Notes: generated by a model from the sequence alone, not told the origin. A stretch of DNA of 64,000 bases from Lachnospiraceae bacterium (GCA_017938405.1 JAGBBP010000049.1:124001-188000), one strand, 5' to 3'. Positions 42,914 to 52,730 are shown, numbered from the stretch's first letter. Numbers and translations: made by a program.

Positions 42914-43741
42914 CTATTTCCCTCCACCACATTTCTCACAGTGTCTGGAGTTTATGGAATTCTCCTCTCCGCACTTTCCGCATACCCAATACTTTTTTGA
43001 CTCCTCTTTCGCACCTTCATCCTTCTGCACATTCCATCCCGCCGAAAGACTCTTATTCATCTCTTTGATTCTCAGCACAGGTAACCGTTCCCCACACTCT
43101 TTACAAAACTGAGCCTCCAGCTCCCTCCTTGCACCACATTTAGGACAGTTCAAAGATTCCAAAGAAAAGCCACACGCGGCGCAGAATTTGCTTCCCGCAG
43201 ATATGCTTTTCCCACATTTTGGACAACTTGAAGACCCCATCGGTACAATTACTGAACCTAGCTTTTCTTTTAGGTTTACCTCAATATATTGGCGATATAT
43301 GTCCATTCCCAAAGCCAAAAACGCCACCACAATAAGTACTAAATATGCTTTTTCAAGCATTGTAGCTCCTATGCCGCTCTCTACACTGTAAAAGTCTTCG
43401 TTCATCAAAGAAATCATTTCATTTTTTGCATAACCATAACAATATTTTCCAACAAAAGCAACAACAACTAATGTTATTGATACTGCCATTCCTGTACTTT
43501 CTTTAAATGAACTTAAACTTAATGCAATCAAGGAAACAATTGCAGCGATCCACATTACTACCAGTGCAACCTTCATCATGTCATAATCATCATATTCAAA
43601 AACACGCAACAATGCAACCGAATCAACTTCACCGTAATACCAACTGTATCCTTTTGCAAACGTAATGAAGCACCCAATAAAAACACAAAGATTACCTAAA
43701 ACTGTCATCCAACTAACTAAGCCTTTTAATATCTTTTTCAT
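42914..43741 (-). CDS. Membrane protein with three C-terminal zinc ribbons
   Basis: A 275-residue protein. Four hydrophobic helices (about 8-28, 48-70, 78-100, 118-140) are followed by three tandem zinc-ribbon units of the CxxCG..CxxCG type: CPKCGKSI/CAACG, CPKCGARR/CKECG and CGKCGEEN/CEKCG. Such proteins are common in Firmicutes and unassigned. The start at 43741 follows AGAGG; an ATG at 43762 is also possible. It is 69 bases downstream of the large secreted protein, perhaps cotranscribed. Confidence 0.78.
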   Translation of the reverse strand: MKKILKGLVSWMTVLGNLCVFIGCFITFAKGYSWYYGEVDSVALLRVFEYDDYDMMKVALVVMWIAAIVSLIALSLSSFKESTGMAVSITLVVVAFVGKYCYGYAKNEMISLMNEDFYSVESGIGATMLEKAYLVLIVVAFLALGMDIYRQYIEVNLKEKLGSVIVPMGSSSCPKCGKSISAGSKFCAACGFSLESLNCPKCGARRELEAQFCKECGERLPVLRIKEMNKSLSAGWNVQKDEGAKEESKKYWVCGKCGEENSINSRHCEKCGGGK

Positions 43742-43809
43742 ATGCGACCTCTCATCATTCATTCTCCACCCTATTCTACGTTTCTTGCTTCTCATTCCAA
43801 GAAGGTCTT

Positions 43810-46800
43810 TTACCCTGTTGCTCTCACATACTTTGCTGTAATATAACATTCCATTCCCAAATCATAGGAATACACATGACTTACTTTGTTTCCCTTTGAA
43901 TTTGTATAAGTTCCCAAAATTTCAAGCTTAGCACCGTTGTTCAGTGCATATACTTTATCCGCCCACATCTCTACATTGAGTCCGACATTATACGCTCTCC
44001 ATCCTGTCAAACTTAAATCCAATACTCCGTATACCTTCTTGGATTCAGCACCTAATGTAACATATTTTGCGGTAATATAGCACTCTCTGCCTAGTGCCTT
44101 TGAATATACATGATATATCTGATTTCCCTTTGAGTTTGTATATTTCCCTAAAATCTCAAGCTCCGAGCCATGATAAATCGTGTATGTCTTATCTGCATTC
44201 ATTTCCACGTCCGTACCAACATTATACCCTTTCCAATTTGTTGCACTTAAGTCTAAATATCCATATTGTTTTGTCGGTACTTGTGTAATTACCGGTGTCG
44301 GCGTTGCTGTCGGCTTTGGCGTTGCAGTCGGTTTCGGTGTTGCAGTCGGTTTCGGTGTTGCAGTCGGTTTCGGCGTTGCAGTCGGTGTCGGCGTTGCTGT
44401 CGGTTTCGGTGTTGCGGTTAGTTGCGGCGTTACAGTTGGCGCATTACCTAAGACAACATACTTCGAAGAAACATAACACTCCATTCCCAAACTCTCAGAA
44501 TAAACGCGATAAATCTTGTTGCCCTTTGAATTAACATGAGCACCTAAAATTTTTAATTTCGAACCATGATAAATTGTATATGCCTTATCTGCATACATCT
44601 CCGCATTTAATCCAACATTGTATGACGACCAACCTGCTGTTTTCAAATCCAGATAAGCGGTCTTCCCCACTACATCATCATCACCCGGAGTTCCGGTAGG
44701 TGTAGGCGTCACCTTTGCATCCGTAACTCTGTTAACGTATACTGCATGTCCGGCAAGCGTACCGTTCGTGTATGGAATCAAATGTTTCTGTACAACACAA
44801 TTCAATTGACCTCCTACATTCCAGTTACTGTCAATAACCCTAAGGCCGGTCTCCTCTACTGCATATACCAAAACAGAATGTCCATTTACTCTCAGTACAT
44901 CACCCGGCATTACATTTGCCTGCAAGTCAGCTTTGTTAAATTTTATCGTTGCAATACGCTCTGCAGTTACTTTGTCCGTATTGCTGTTTGCATATACATA
45001 CCACTGTGCAAAGCATGCAAATCCAAAACATGACTGACCCGCATGATCTCTTCTACTTGCGTTGACATCATGATAAGGGAACAACGATGTACTTACCGCC
45101 CCGAATTTTTCTTTAAACCAAGAAGTCTTTATAATATCACCCACATTACAGTTTGTACATCCGTGTCCGGAATATCTGGTGGAAGAGCATGCCTTTTGAT
45201 TTACAGTAAAATAGGTAGTCTTACCGTCTTTTACTCCAAGCTTGTTAAGAAGTGTATCCATCTTTACTTGGATATCCTCTTTTTGTTTATCCTCACTTAA
45301 CGGTATCTCTATTTCTTTCACCGGCTTTTTTTCATCAGCAGATGGATTTTCATTCAAATACAAATTCATTGCTTCTGCAACATGACGATTGTAATCATAG
45401 CCGTTTCTCGGAATTAACGAATCTTTACCTAATTCTTGATTCCACCCACTTTCCAACTTACGAACAGCCATACACACCGGCTCTACCATCGAAAGATAGG
45501 TATTATACAACAGTTCATACTCTTCAATCTTTTCTTTCAACTCTTCATCTGTATACTTATCAAAATCATCCCTAATCTCTGTACGAATCCATCCGATTCT
45601 CGAACTCAAAGTTGATATGTAATTCATAAGGTATGTTGCCTTTGTAACATCAGAAAGACTCGACACCCCTGCAATATCCGCACCTATAGAAATCACAGTA
45701 TCAACTGCATCAAAAAGTGCCGTTGCCTCTTTCCCTGCTAATTTTAATAGTGCCTTGCTAAGTACTCGCGCTGTTACATCGCCTACATATTTCTCTTTAA
45801 AATATTTTACCGGATCCTTCTCTCTATCCTTCTTAAGAAGTTCAATATCATCATAAAAAGACTCTCCCGGCTGCGAACACTTCTGAAGCTCTTCTAAAAA
45901 TTTTGCATCTGCTTCATACAAACACAATGTAGATATCATATACTCAGATATCGTTATTCCTTCGGAAAGAATACCACTAATATCTCCTGCCGCATCATTC
46001 TTTATATAATTCATTAGCGAATCCACTTCTGTTTTCTTCAAATCCAGACCGGCAGTTTCTATTTCTTTCACTGTTTCCTGAAGATCATGTAAATTATCTA
46101 CTTCATCAAATATGCTTTTTGTTTTTTCCAGTGCATCACTTACATTCTCAACATATTTTTCATTAAGACTTTCAACCGTCATTTCCTGTATCAAATACGT
46201 GATTGCCTCTCGACGTTTCTTTTCCGTCATATATTCTTTTCCCTTAAATAGTCCCTCAAAGGCAATCTCCAATGCATTCGGAATATTCGTTAACTCTAAC
46301 AATCCACTTATACCGACTGTTTTCATTTCTCCGCACCATACCCGATATGCCTCATCCAACATATCTGTCTCTGTCTCATTAGCCGCGAGCATAGTATAGC
46401 TTGTAGAAAACATTCGCTTATAATTCTCTCCGTACATTCTATAGTACTCATTATCCCACGTATCTAAACTAGGATTTGCTGCTTCTGTAACTTCGACCCT
46501 CATAATTTTCTCTATCATAAATCCGGTGGCTGGATTCTTGATTTTAAGAGTCAGGGTGACATTTCCCGCTTTTCTTGCATATAACGTAGGATTATATGAA
46601 TCCCCAATAACTTCCGCTATTTTTTTATTTGAACTAATCCACTCAGCCTCATAACTACGTTGATTCTCTTCCGGAATACCATATACATGTAATGTAATAT
46701 CCCCACCCACTTTTAGCCTATAGCACTCAATTGATGTTCCTTCTTTAACCTGTCCTACTTCAATCCCCCAGTTTTTTTCTCCGACACATACTTTCGTAGA

Positions 46801-47184
46801 GATAGAAACCGTCTTTCCAAATAGTTTGTTCTGCTTATAAGTCAACGTAACTTCGGTTTCACCTTCAGCTACCGCTGTAATCATTCCAACATTATCGACC
46901 GTTGCTACTTTGTTATTTGCAGAAGTCCATTTCGGATTTTTCCACTTCCCTGTATTGAGAAAGCATAAATCCACCTTGTCTCCTATATCCATGAACAACT
47001 TGTCCACTCTATATTCTTCCATTGCATATGCATTTTCCAACCGGTTTACTTGTGCACCATATTCCGTCGTCTGATATGCCAAATACGGATCACTGGCCGC
47101 TTCTGCGATCGATGCAGGCATAAACATTCCTATCAATAACGATAGTACTAATACAACACTTACCTTTTTTACATACTTCTTCAT
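43810..47184 (-). CDS. Large secreted protein: Ig-like, cysteine-peptidase-like and SH3-like repeats
   Basis: A 1124-residue secreted protein. A signal peptide (about 1-30) precedes two bacterial Ig-like (Big2-type) domains (about 60-235, with WTSANNKVATVDNVGMITAV), a long helical region (about 260-640), and a cysteine-peptidase-like segment (about 690-845: GQSCFGFACFAQWY, GHSVLVY, VIDSNW, a Cys-His-Asp/Asn order as in CHAP/papain folds). Three SH3-like repeats of about 70 residues follow (each with NVG, YTIYHG, ILG, SKGN and YI/VSSKYV), with a TATPKPTATP linker after the first. It probably acts on or binds the cell surface. Confidence 0.8.
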   Translation of the reverse strand: MKKYVKKVSVVLVLSLLIGMFMPASIAEAASDPYLAYQTTEYGAQVNRLENAYAMEEYRVDKLFMDIGDKVDLCFLNTGKWKNPKWTSANNKVATVDNVGMITAVAEGETEVTLTYKQNKLFGKTVSISTKVCVGEKNWGIEVGQVKEGTSIECYRLKVGGDITLHVYGIPEENQRSYEAEWISSNKKIAEVIGDSYNPTLYARKAGNVTLTLKIKNPATGFMIEKIMRVEVTEAANPSLDTWDNEYYRMYGENYKRMFSTSYTMLAANETETDMLDEAYRVWCGEMKTVGISGLLELTNIPNALEIAFEGLFKGKEYMTEKKRREAITYLIQEMTVESLNEKYVENVSDALEKTKSIFDEVDNLHDLQETVKEIETAGLDLKKTEVDSLMNYIKNDAAGDISGILSEGITISEYMISTLCLYEADAKFLEELQKCSQPGESFYDDIELLKKDREKDPVKYFKEKYVGDVTARVLSKALLKLAGKEATALFDAVDTVISIGADIAGVSSLSDVTKATYLMNYISTLSSRIGWIRTEIRDDFDKYTDEELKEKIEEYELLYNTYLSMVEPVCMAVRKLESGWNQELGKDSLIPRNGYDYNRHVAEAMNLYLNENPSADEKKPVKEIEIPLSEDKQKEDIQVKMDTLLNKLGVKDGKTTYFTVNQKACSSTRYSGHGCTNCNVGDIIKTSWFKEKFGAVSTSLFPYHDVNASRRDHAGQSCFGFACFAQWYVYANSNTDKVTAERIATIKFNKADLQANVMPGDVLRVNGHSVLVYAVEETGLRVIDSNWNVGGQLNCVVQKHLIPYTNGTLAGHAVYVNRVTDAKVTPTPTGTPGDDDVVGKTAYLDLKTAGWSSYNVGLNAEMYADKAYTIYHGSKLKILGAHVNSKGNKIYRVYSESLGMECYVSSKYVVLGNAPTVTPQLTATPKPTATPTPTATPKPTATPKPTATPKPTATPKPTATPTPVITQVPTKQYGYLDLSATNWKGYNVGTDVEMNADKTYTIYHGSELEILGKYTNSKGNQIYHVYSKALGRECYITAKYVTLGAESKKVYGVLDLSLTGWRAYNVGLNVEMWADKVYALNNGAKLEILGTYTNSKGNKVSHVYSYDLGMECYITAKYVRATG

Positions 47185-47341
47185 ACCTTGTCCTCCTTAT
47201 AACATTTTCCTATTCCATTTGCTTAGTTTTAATTTACTTCGTATGTTCGCTATTATTATACTACTTTCCGTATTAAATTGCAACGACAATATTTAGTATA
47301 ATTAACGTATATTCTATGTATTGGTGGTGAATAATGATATT

Positions 47342-47647
47342 ATGGATATTTTAGAGAAAATAACAGAATTGCGAGAAGAACGTCATTGGAGCGAATATCA
47401 GTTAGCAGAGAAATCCGGCTTAACCCAATCCACCATCTCTTCTTGGTATCGAAAAGGTATTTTACCATCCATTCCATCTTTGGAAAAAATCTGTGATGCT
47501 TTCGGTCTTTCATTATCACAGTTCTTTATTGAAGAAGAGGCCCAGGCAATTGTTCCGAGCAACAGTCAAGCCAGACTTCTTGCATATGCAGCAAAGCTTG
47601 CTCCCGAACAGTACGATGCATTATTATCTTTCTTAAAAACCTTATAA
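47342..47647 (+). CDS. Small XRE-family regulator
   Basis: A 101-residue protein with an N-terminal HTH (about 3-65: ITELREERHWSEYQLAEKSG, SQSTISSWYRKG-like TQSTISSWYRKGILPS, FGLSLSQFF) and a helical C-terminus. A GGTGGTG site is 13 bases ahead; a GTG at 47327 is an alternative start. It is divergent from the large secreted protein (157-base gap, AT-rich, no clear promoter noted) and may regulate it. Confidence 0.8.
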   Translation: MDILEKITELREERHWSEYQLAEKSGLTQSTISSWYRKGILPSIPSLEKICDAFGLSLSQFFIEEEAQAIVPSNSQARLLAYAAKLAPEQYDALLSFLKTL

Positions 47648-47711
47648 AAAAGAACGATATGTCGAGAAAAATCTGGTTTTTTTAGATTTTTCTCGACATA
47701 TCGTTCTTTTT
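47647..47711. terminator. 28-bp perfect-stem bidirectional terminator
   Basis: A 28-bp perfect inverted repeat (47647-47674 and 47684-47711) with a 9-base loop and A/T runs at both ends separates two convergent regulator genes. It is unusually long for an intrinsic terminator. Confidence 0.9.
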
Positions 47712-47735
47712 GCTCATTTATTAACGGTAATCCTT

Positions 47736-48209
47736 TTACTTCCTCTTCGGTACAAACTCAATCACAACCTCCATATCCATCCCATCTGCCAGACGTTGTA
47801 ATGTAAGCAGGGAAGGATTGGCCAGTCCCCGTTCTATCTTACTAATATCCGCCTGATAGATACCGGTCTCTTCTGCCAAACAGCACTGGGTCATGCCCCT
47901 GCTGTCTCTTGCAGAAATCAAACGTTCTGCCACCATGTCCGCAAGTTTAACTTCCTTTTTTCCTACCGTCAGACCACATTCCCATATTTCTTCTGCGCTC
48001 AAATCCAACGCATCATTCCAAGATACACCATAGCCTCCGACATCCACCTGCACTTGCGCGAACAAATCCGGATTTGTCTCCAGTTCTTTAAACTGAGGAA
48101 ACATCGCATCCAACGCCCTGACATTATATTCCTTTTCGGTACCGTCCTGAAACACTGCCAAAAGTTTCAAATTATCCAACGCTTTTATTGATTTAATTTT
48201 GTGATACAT
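47736..48209 (-). CDS. DUF2442 + XRE fusion regulator (antitoxin-like)
   Basis: A 157-residue protein. The N-terminal DUF2442 domain (about 1-80: AVFQDGTEKEYNVRAL, then WNDALDLSAEEIWECG) is joined to an XRE HTH (about 90-157: MVAERLISARDSRGMTQCCLAEETGIYQADISKIERG core). DUF2442 proteins are often antitoxins next to a DUF4160 toxin; none is recognised here. The start at 48209 is 9 bases after GAGG. A perfect promoter with an overlapping dyad lies 130 bases upstream. Confidence 0.82.
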   Translation of the reverse strand: MYHKIKSIKALDNLKLLAVFQDGTEKEYNVRALDAMFPQFKELETNPDLFAQVQVDVGGYGVSWNDALDLSAEEIWECGLTVGKKEVKLADMVAERLISARDSRGMTQCCLAEETGIYQADISKIERGLANPSLLTLQRLADGMDMEVVIEFVPKRK

Positions 48210-48333
48210 CCGCATCATCCTCTTTTCTATCGAATTGCCGGAAGAACTTCAAACTCTTGTGTCTTCCACATCCTAAACAGTTTCTCCCGATATAACCGGC
48301 ATATATTGTCCCCCCTATTACTTTCCTACCTTT

Positions 48334-48362
48334 ATTATATAGGTTATATCCTATAATGTCAA
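48334..48362 (-). promoter_or_regulatory. Promoter with overlapping operator dyad before the DUF2442-XRE gene
   Basis: On the minus strand TTGACA (48357-48362), 17 bases, TATAAT (48334-48339), a perfect consensus. The spacer carries ATAGG-N6-CCTAT (48339-48354, extended to TATAGG/CCTATA), a dyad placed to block polymerase. A GGGGGG site and an ATG follow but give only nine codons before a stop. Confidence 0.7.
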
Positions 48363-48420
48363 GAAAAATATAAGGGAACAACCACATCCCCCACGGCTGT
48401 TCCCCGTATATTGCTTTGTA

Positions 48421-49047
48421 TCAGATTCTCTCCGGAATAATCTCCAAAAACGACTTTGTAATCTTTACGCAAGTCTCATAATCCAAGTGGTTCGTGTTCA
48501 GACACAAATCATAGTTGCCTGCATCGGTCCATTCCTTACCGGTGTAGTACTTATAATAAGCTGCACGACGCTTGTCAATAGCGATAATCTGCTTTTCCCG
48601 TTCCTTGGCATCTCCCGGAAGCTTGCCCGCCGTACGAGCCACACAATCCTCCAGAGGAGCATGTATGTAGAGACGCACCGCATGAGGCAAATCTCTTAAA
48701 ATATAGTCTGCACAGCGTCCTACGATAACGCACGGTCCCTCTGCGGCCAAATCCTTAATGACCTTTGCCTGATAAGCAAACAGGTTGTCGTTGGATACGA
48801 ACTCTTCTCTGTCCGGCGGAATCAATTCTCCGTTATATTCTTTCTTTGCAATCTTAAACAGAAGACTCTGCTTTAACTTCTCGTCTGCCTTCGCAAACAG
48901 TTCCTCATTGATGCCGCTCTCATCGGAAGCCAGACGCATCAATTCCCTGTCATAGTACGGGATGTTAAGCTCCTTTGCCAACATCTGACCGACGGTACGT
49001 CCACCGCTGCCATAGCCTCTTGCAATCGTAATCACGTAATTCTTCAT
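48421..49047 (-). CDS. Cytidylate kinase-like family protein
   Basis: A 208-residue P-loop kinase-like protein of the cytidylate_kin2 type. It begins with YVITIARGYGSGGRTVGQMLAKEL, in which the P-loop is GYGSGGRT (residues 11-18). The family is distinct from canonical Cmk, and the substrate is unknown. It lies 20 bases after livF in the same direction, so it may be cotranscribed with the transporter. AAAGGAG precedes the start. Confidence 0.85.
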   Translation of the reverse strand: MKNYVITIARGYGSGGRTVGQMLAKELNIPYYDRELMRLASDESGINEELFAKADEKLKQSLLFKIAKKEYNGELIPPDREEFVSNDNLFAYQAKVIKDLAAEGPCVIVGRCADYILRDLPHAVRLYIHAPLEDCVARTAGKLPGDAKEREKQIIAIDKRRAAYYKYYTGKEWTDAGNYDLCLNTNHLDYETCVKITKSFLEIIPERI

Positions 49048-49066
49048 AGCCCTTCTCCTTTCCGGA

Positions 49067-49774
49067 TTATGCTCCCAAATATGCTTTTCTTACGGAATCG
49101 TCGTTTAACAACTCCTTCGCATCCGCTGTCATTACCACCTTACCGGTCTCCAATACATAACCGCGGTTTGCGATGGAAAGTGCCATCTGCGCATTCTGCT
49201 CTACGAGAAGAATGGTAACGCCCGCTTTATTTAACTCTACGATAATCTTAAAAATCTCATCTACCAAAATCGGTGCAAGACCCATGGACGGCTCGTCAAG
49301 CATGAGAAGCGTCGGGTTCGACATCATGGCACGTCCCATAGCAAGCATCTGCTGCTCACCGCCGGAAAGAGTCCCTGCCACCTGGGTTCTACGCTCCTTT
49401 AAGCGCGGGAAATGTTCAAATACAATTTCCAGATTGTGGTCGATGGTGTTCTTCGGCTGGGTATAAGCACCCAACTCCAGATTCTCCATAACGGACATCT
49501 GTAAAAATACGCGACGCCCCTCCGGCACCTGTGCCAGACCGTGACCTACAATCTTGTGAGCCGGGATGTGCATCAGATCCTGGCCGTTAAATGTAATAGA
49601 ACCGGTGGTACTCTTTAAAAGACCGGACACCGTCTGCAAAATCGTAGTCTTACCGGCACCGTTTGCACCGATAAGAGAAATGATTTCGCCTTTTTCTACC
49701 TTAAAGCTGATATCCTTGACTGCGTGGATACTGCCGTAAAATACATTGATATTGTTTACTTCAAGCATTGCCAT
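49067..49774 (-). CDS. livF: Branched-chain amino acid ABC transporter ATPase LivF
   Basis: A 235-residue ABC ATPase: Walker A GANGAGKTT (about 36-44), signature LSGGEQQ, Walker B LLMLDEPSMGLAP, as in LivF. It drives uptake of branched-chain or other hydrophobic amino acids with LivG. The start, behind AAGGAGGAC, lies 3 bases after the livG stop. The order livK-H-M-G-F is complete. Confidence 0.95.
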   Translation of the reverse strand: MAMLEVNNINVFYGSIHAVKDISFKVEKGEIISLIGANGAGKTTILQTVSGLLKSTTGSITFNGQDLMHIPAHKIVGHGLAQVPEGRRVFLQMSVMENLELGAYTQPKNTIDHNLEIVFEHFPRLKERRTQVAGTLSGGEQQMLAMGRAMMSNPTLLMLDEPSMGLAPILVDEIFKIIVELNKAGVTILLVEQNAQMALSIANRGYVLETGKVVMTADAKELLNDDSVRKAYLGA

Positions 49775-49777
49775 GGC

Positions 49778-50614
49778 CTAGTCCTCCTTCTTCTTACCGA
49801 GATATGCCTCGATTACCGTCGGATTTGCCTGAATCTCCTCCGGAGACCCTTTGGCAATAATACGACCGAAATTCAATACCGCAATCCCCTCACAAATACC
49901 CATAACCAGGTTCATATCATGCTCGATTAAGAGAATCGCAATCTGGAAGGTATCGCGAATCTTACGGATATTCTCCATCAGTTCCGCGGTCTCGGACGGG
50001 TTCATACCCGCTGCCGGCTCATCAAGGAGCAACAGCTTCGGATTGGTGGCAAGGGCCCGGACAATCTCCAGACGGCGCTGTGCACCGTACGGAAGGCTGC
50101 CTGCCTTATAATCCGCCATATCCTGCATATCAAAAATGGAAAGTAACTCCAATGCCTTTTCGTGGGCTTCCTTCTCGGTCTTCCAATAAGACGGAAGACG
50201 AAGAATGCTGCTTACCGTGGAACACTTAATCTGATTGTGAAGACCGATTTTAACATTCTCTTCAACGGTCAGCTTATCAAACAAGCGGATATTCTGGAAA
50301 GTACGTGCAATACCTGCTTTATTTACCTGCATGGTACTCATGCCTCTGGTATCCTGTCCGTCCAGCAAAATCGTACCGTGGGTCGGCTGATATACCTTGG
50401 TCAGCAGGTTAAATACCGTGGTCTTACCGGCACCGTTCGGTCCGATGAGACCCGCAATCTCCGTAGCGCCTACGGTAAGATTAAAATCATCTACCGCAAC
50501 CAGACCACCGAAGGTAATACCCAAATGGCTACATTCCAGTACCGGACGCTTGTCTTTATCCCGGGCCGGGATGATGCTTTCGCTGATGACTTCATGAATC
50601 TTTCCCTTATCCAT
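49778..50614 (-). CDS. livG: Branched-chain amino acid ABC transporter ATPase LivG
   Basis: A 278-residue ATPase: Walker A GPNGAGKTT, the YGAQRRLEIVRAL signature region (LPYGAQ in place of LSGGQ, seen in many LivG), and Walker B LLLLDEPAAGMNP. The start is the second of two ATGs, 9 bases from AAGGAGG, inside the end of livM. It carries about 24 extra N-terminal residues before the ATPase fold. Confidence 0.95.
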   Translation of the reverse strand: MDKGKIHEVISESIIPARDKDKRPVLECSHLGITFGGLVAVDDFNLTVGATEIAGLIGPNGAGKTTVFNLLTKVYQPTHGTILLDGQDTRGMSTMQVNKAGIARTFQNIRLFDKLTVEENVKIGLHNQIKCSTVSSILRLPSYWKTEKEAHEKALELLSIFDMQDMADYKAGSLPYGAQRRLEIVRALATNPKLLLLDEPAAGMNPSETAELMENIRKIRDTFQIAILLIEHDMNLVMGICEGIAVLNFGRIIAKGSPEEIQANPTVIEAYLGKKKED

Positions 50615-51689
50615 TTGCATTTTCCTCCTTTGCCGTCTTTTTACGAACAAATACACTTTTTATCTTGCCGACAATCTTTGCAAAGAAGTCGCGAATCTTC
50701 GGGTTGTTGGTACCGAGCATTACGAGAATCAATACAATCGCATATACCAACATACGGTAATCGGAGAACTCACGCAGAAGCTCCGGAAGCAAAGTAAGAA
50801 GCGCCGCTGCAATTAAGGAACCGCGCATACTTCCCAGACCGCCTAAAACTACAAATACCAATACAAGAATCGAAGTGTTAAAATCAAACTTCGTCGGAGC
50901 AACGGTGGAATAATTGTAAGCAAACACCGTCCCCGCCATACCTGCCATTGCTGCAGAAATCGCAAATACCAATAACTTATACTTCGTTACATTGATTCCA
51001 ACCGACTCAGCCGCAATACGATTATCACGCAGGGCCATAATCGCACGACCGGTACGACTCTGAATCAGGTTATAAATCACAATCAGGCAAAGCATCAATA
51101 CGATAAATGCGAAGGTAAAGGTAGAAAGTTTCCGGATACCGGTTGCACCCATGGCACCGTTTATAATCATCTTTCCTTCCTCTAAAATCTCCGGCTTCTC
51201 GATAAATCCCACATGCAAACCGTCGGCATCCAGACCTACATATAAAATATTTACGATACTCTTAATAATCTGACCGAAGGCCAAAGTAACAATCGCAAGG
51301 TAGTCTCCGCGAAGGCGAAGTACCGGAATACCGATTAAGAATCCGGCCAAAGCCGCCAGCACACCACCTGCGATTACCGCAACCAACAGACATAAAATCT
51401 TGGAATCGGATACTTCCTGCATCAGCGTTCCCACCAATACACCGCCGAAAGCGCCCACACTCATAAAGCCCGCATGTCCGAGGCTTAATTCACCTAAGAT
51501 ACCTACGGTCAGGTTCAACGAGATGGCCATAATCATATAGGCACAAATCGGAACCAACTGGCCGTTAATTAAGTTGGTGGTAATCCCACCCTCTTTTAAA
51601 ATCAAAACAATCACATACACGAGAAGCAGGCCGCCCATGGTAATGAAATTGTTTTTTGACGTTTTGCTTAAAGTCTTTTTCCCTTTCAT
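50607..51689 (-). CDS. livM: Branched-chain amino acid ABC permease LivM
   Basis: A 360-residue permease with about eight to ten membrane helices. The family motifs LNLTVGILGELSLGHAGFMSVGAF and LRLRGDYLAIVTLAFGQI are seen as expected (about residues 45-70 and 120-140). The start is behind GAGGTGAG at 51689; its end overlaps the livG start by 8 bases. Confidence 0.95.
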   Translation of the reverse strand: MKGKKTLSKTSKNNFITMGGLLLVYVIVLILKEGGITTNLINGQLVPICAYMIMAISLNLTVGILGELSLGHAGFMSVGAFGGVLVGTLMQEVSDSKILCLLVAVIAGGVLAALAGFLIGIPVLRLRGDYLAIVTLAFGQIIKSIVNILYVGLDADGLHVGFIEKPEILEEGKMIINGAMGATGIRKLSTFTFAFIVLMLCLIVIYNLIQSRTGRAIMALRDNRIAAESVGINVTKYKLLVFAISAAMAGMAGTVFAYNYSTVAPTKFDFNTSILVLVFVVLGGLGSMRGSLIAAALLTLLPELLREFSDYRMLVYAIVLILVMLGTNNPKIRDFFAKIVGKIKSVFVRKKTAKEENANG

Positions 51690-51699
51690 TCCGCTCACC

Positions 51700-52578
51700 T
51701 CACACTTTCTCGCTGATCTTCTTACCAAGAAGACCCGTAGGCTTTACAAGCAATACTACGATAAGTACCGCAAACACAATGGCATCGGAAATCTCCGTGG
51801 AGATATATGCCTTTGCAAAAATCTCAATAATACCAAGTAAAATACCGCCGATTAACGCACCCGGAATGGAACCGATACCGCCGAATACCGCTGCGGTAAA
51901 TGCCTTGATACCCGGCATGGAACCGGTGGTCGGTACCAGATTCGGATATGCGGAACAAAGAAGCACGCCCGCAATGGCCGCCAGCGCGGAACCGATGGCA
52001 AAGGTAATGGAAATCGTGGTATTTACATTGATGCCCATAAGCTGTGCCGCCCCCTTGTCTTCGGAGCATGCACGCATGGCCTTACCCATCTTGGACTTTC
52101 CGGTAAATACAGTCAACGCAATCATAATAATCACGCATACCGCAATCGTCACCAGCGTAACATGAGATACATATAATCCTTCTGTAAGCTGAACACCGCC
52201 ATCTCCCACAACAGACTTGAACACCTTCGGATTGGAAGTCCAAAGAAGCTGTGCCCCGTTCTGCAGGAAGTAACTCATACCGATTGCCGTAATCAATACC
52301 GCCAGGGAAGTCGCTTGTCTTAACGGCTTGTACGCCAAACGCTCAATGACGATACCAAGCACTGTACAAACAAACATCGATAACAATATGCCGACAACCG
52401 CAGGCATATTATAACGACTGGTCATAAAGAAGCATACATAGGCACCTACCATGATGACATCGCCGTGTGCAAAGTTTAACATCTTTGCAATACCGTATAC
52501 CATGGTGTACCCTAACGCAATAATCGCGTAAATACTTCCCAAACTGATTCCGTTAATCACATTTGAAAGGAATTCCAT
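51700..52578 (-). CDS. livH: Branched-chain amino acid ABC permease LivH
   Basis: A 292-residue permease with about eight helices. It has the LivH N-terminus NVINGISLGSIYAIIALGYTMVYG and the loop FGGIGSIPGALIGG typical of the family. The start at 52578 follows GAGGTGCAGTAT. It lies 178 bases after livK, across an intrinsic terminator. Confidence 0.95.
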   Translation of the reverse strand: MEFLSNVINGISLGSIYAIIALGYTMVYGIAKMLNFAHGDVIMVGAYVCFFMTSRYNMPAVVGILLSMFVCTVLGIVIERLAYKPLRQATSLAVLITAIGMSYFLQNGAQLLWTSNPKVFKSVVGDGGVQLTEGLYVSHVTLVTIAVCVIIMIALTVFTGKSKMGKAMRACSEDKGAAQLMGINVNTTISITFAIGSALAAIAGVLLCSAYPNLVPTTGSMPGIKAFTAAVFGGIGSIPGALIGGILLGIIEIFAKAYISTEISDAIVFAVLIVVLLVKPTGLLGKKISEKV

Positions 52579-52687
52579 ATACTGCACCTCAATTTCTAAA
52601 AAAATAAATAACAATACATTTTATTTTATCATAAAAAGACAAAAAAGGCAATGTTTTTTCCGTTAAAGCGGTAAAGAGATTTCATTA

Positions 52688-52730
52688 AAAAGTGCCGCAG
52701 TCACGATTCCTCGCAACTGCGGCTGCTTTT
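52688..52730 (-). terminator. Intercistronic terminator between livK and livH
   Basis: AAAAGTGCCGCAGT pairs with ACTGCGGCTGCTTTT (about 52688-52701 with 52716-52730), one mismatch. It would cut most transcripts after livK, giving more binding protein than permease. Confidence 0.8.

Noticed and set aside
46112..46399. Several 60-107-residue plus-strand frames within 43.8-47.2 kb
   Set aside because: All are shadows of the large secreted protein gene, without ribosome sites.
48193..48387. 64-residue frame upstream of the DUF2442-XRE gene as a toxin
   Set aside because: It covers the promoter itself, has no ribosome site and no toxin motif; at most a decayed relic is mentioned as a finding.
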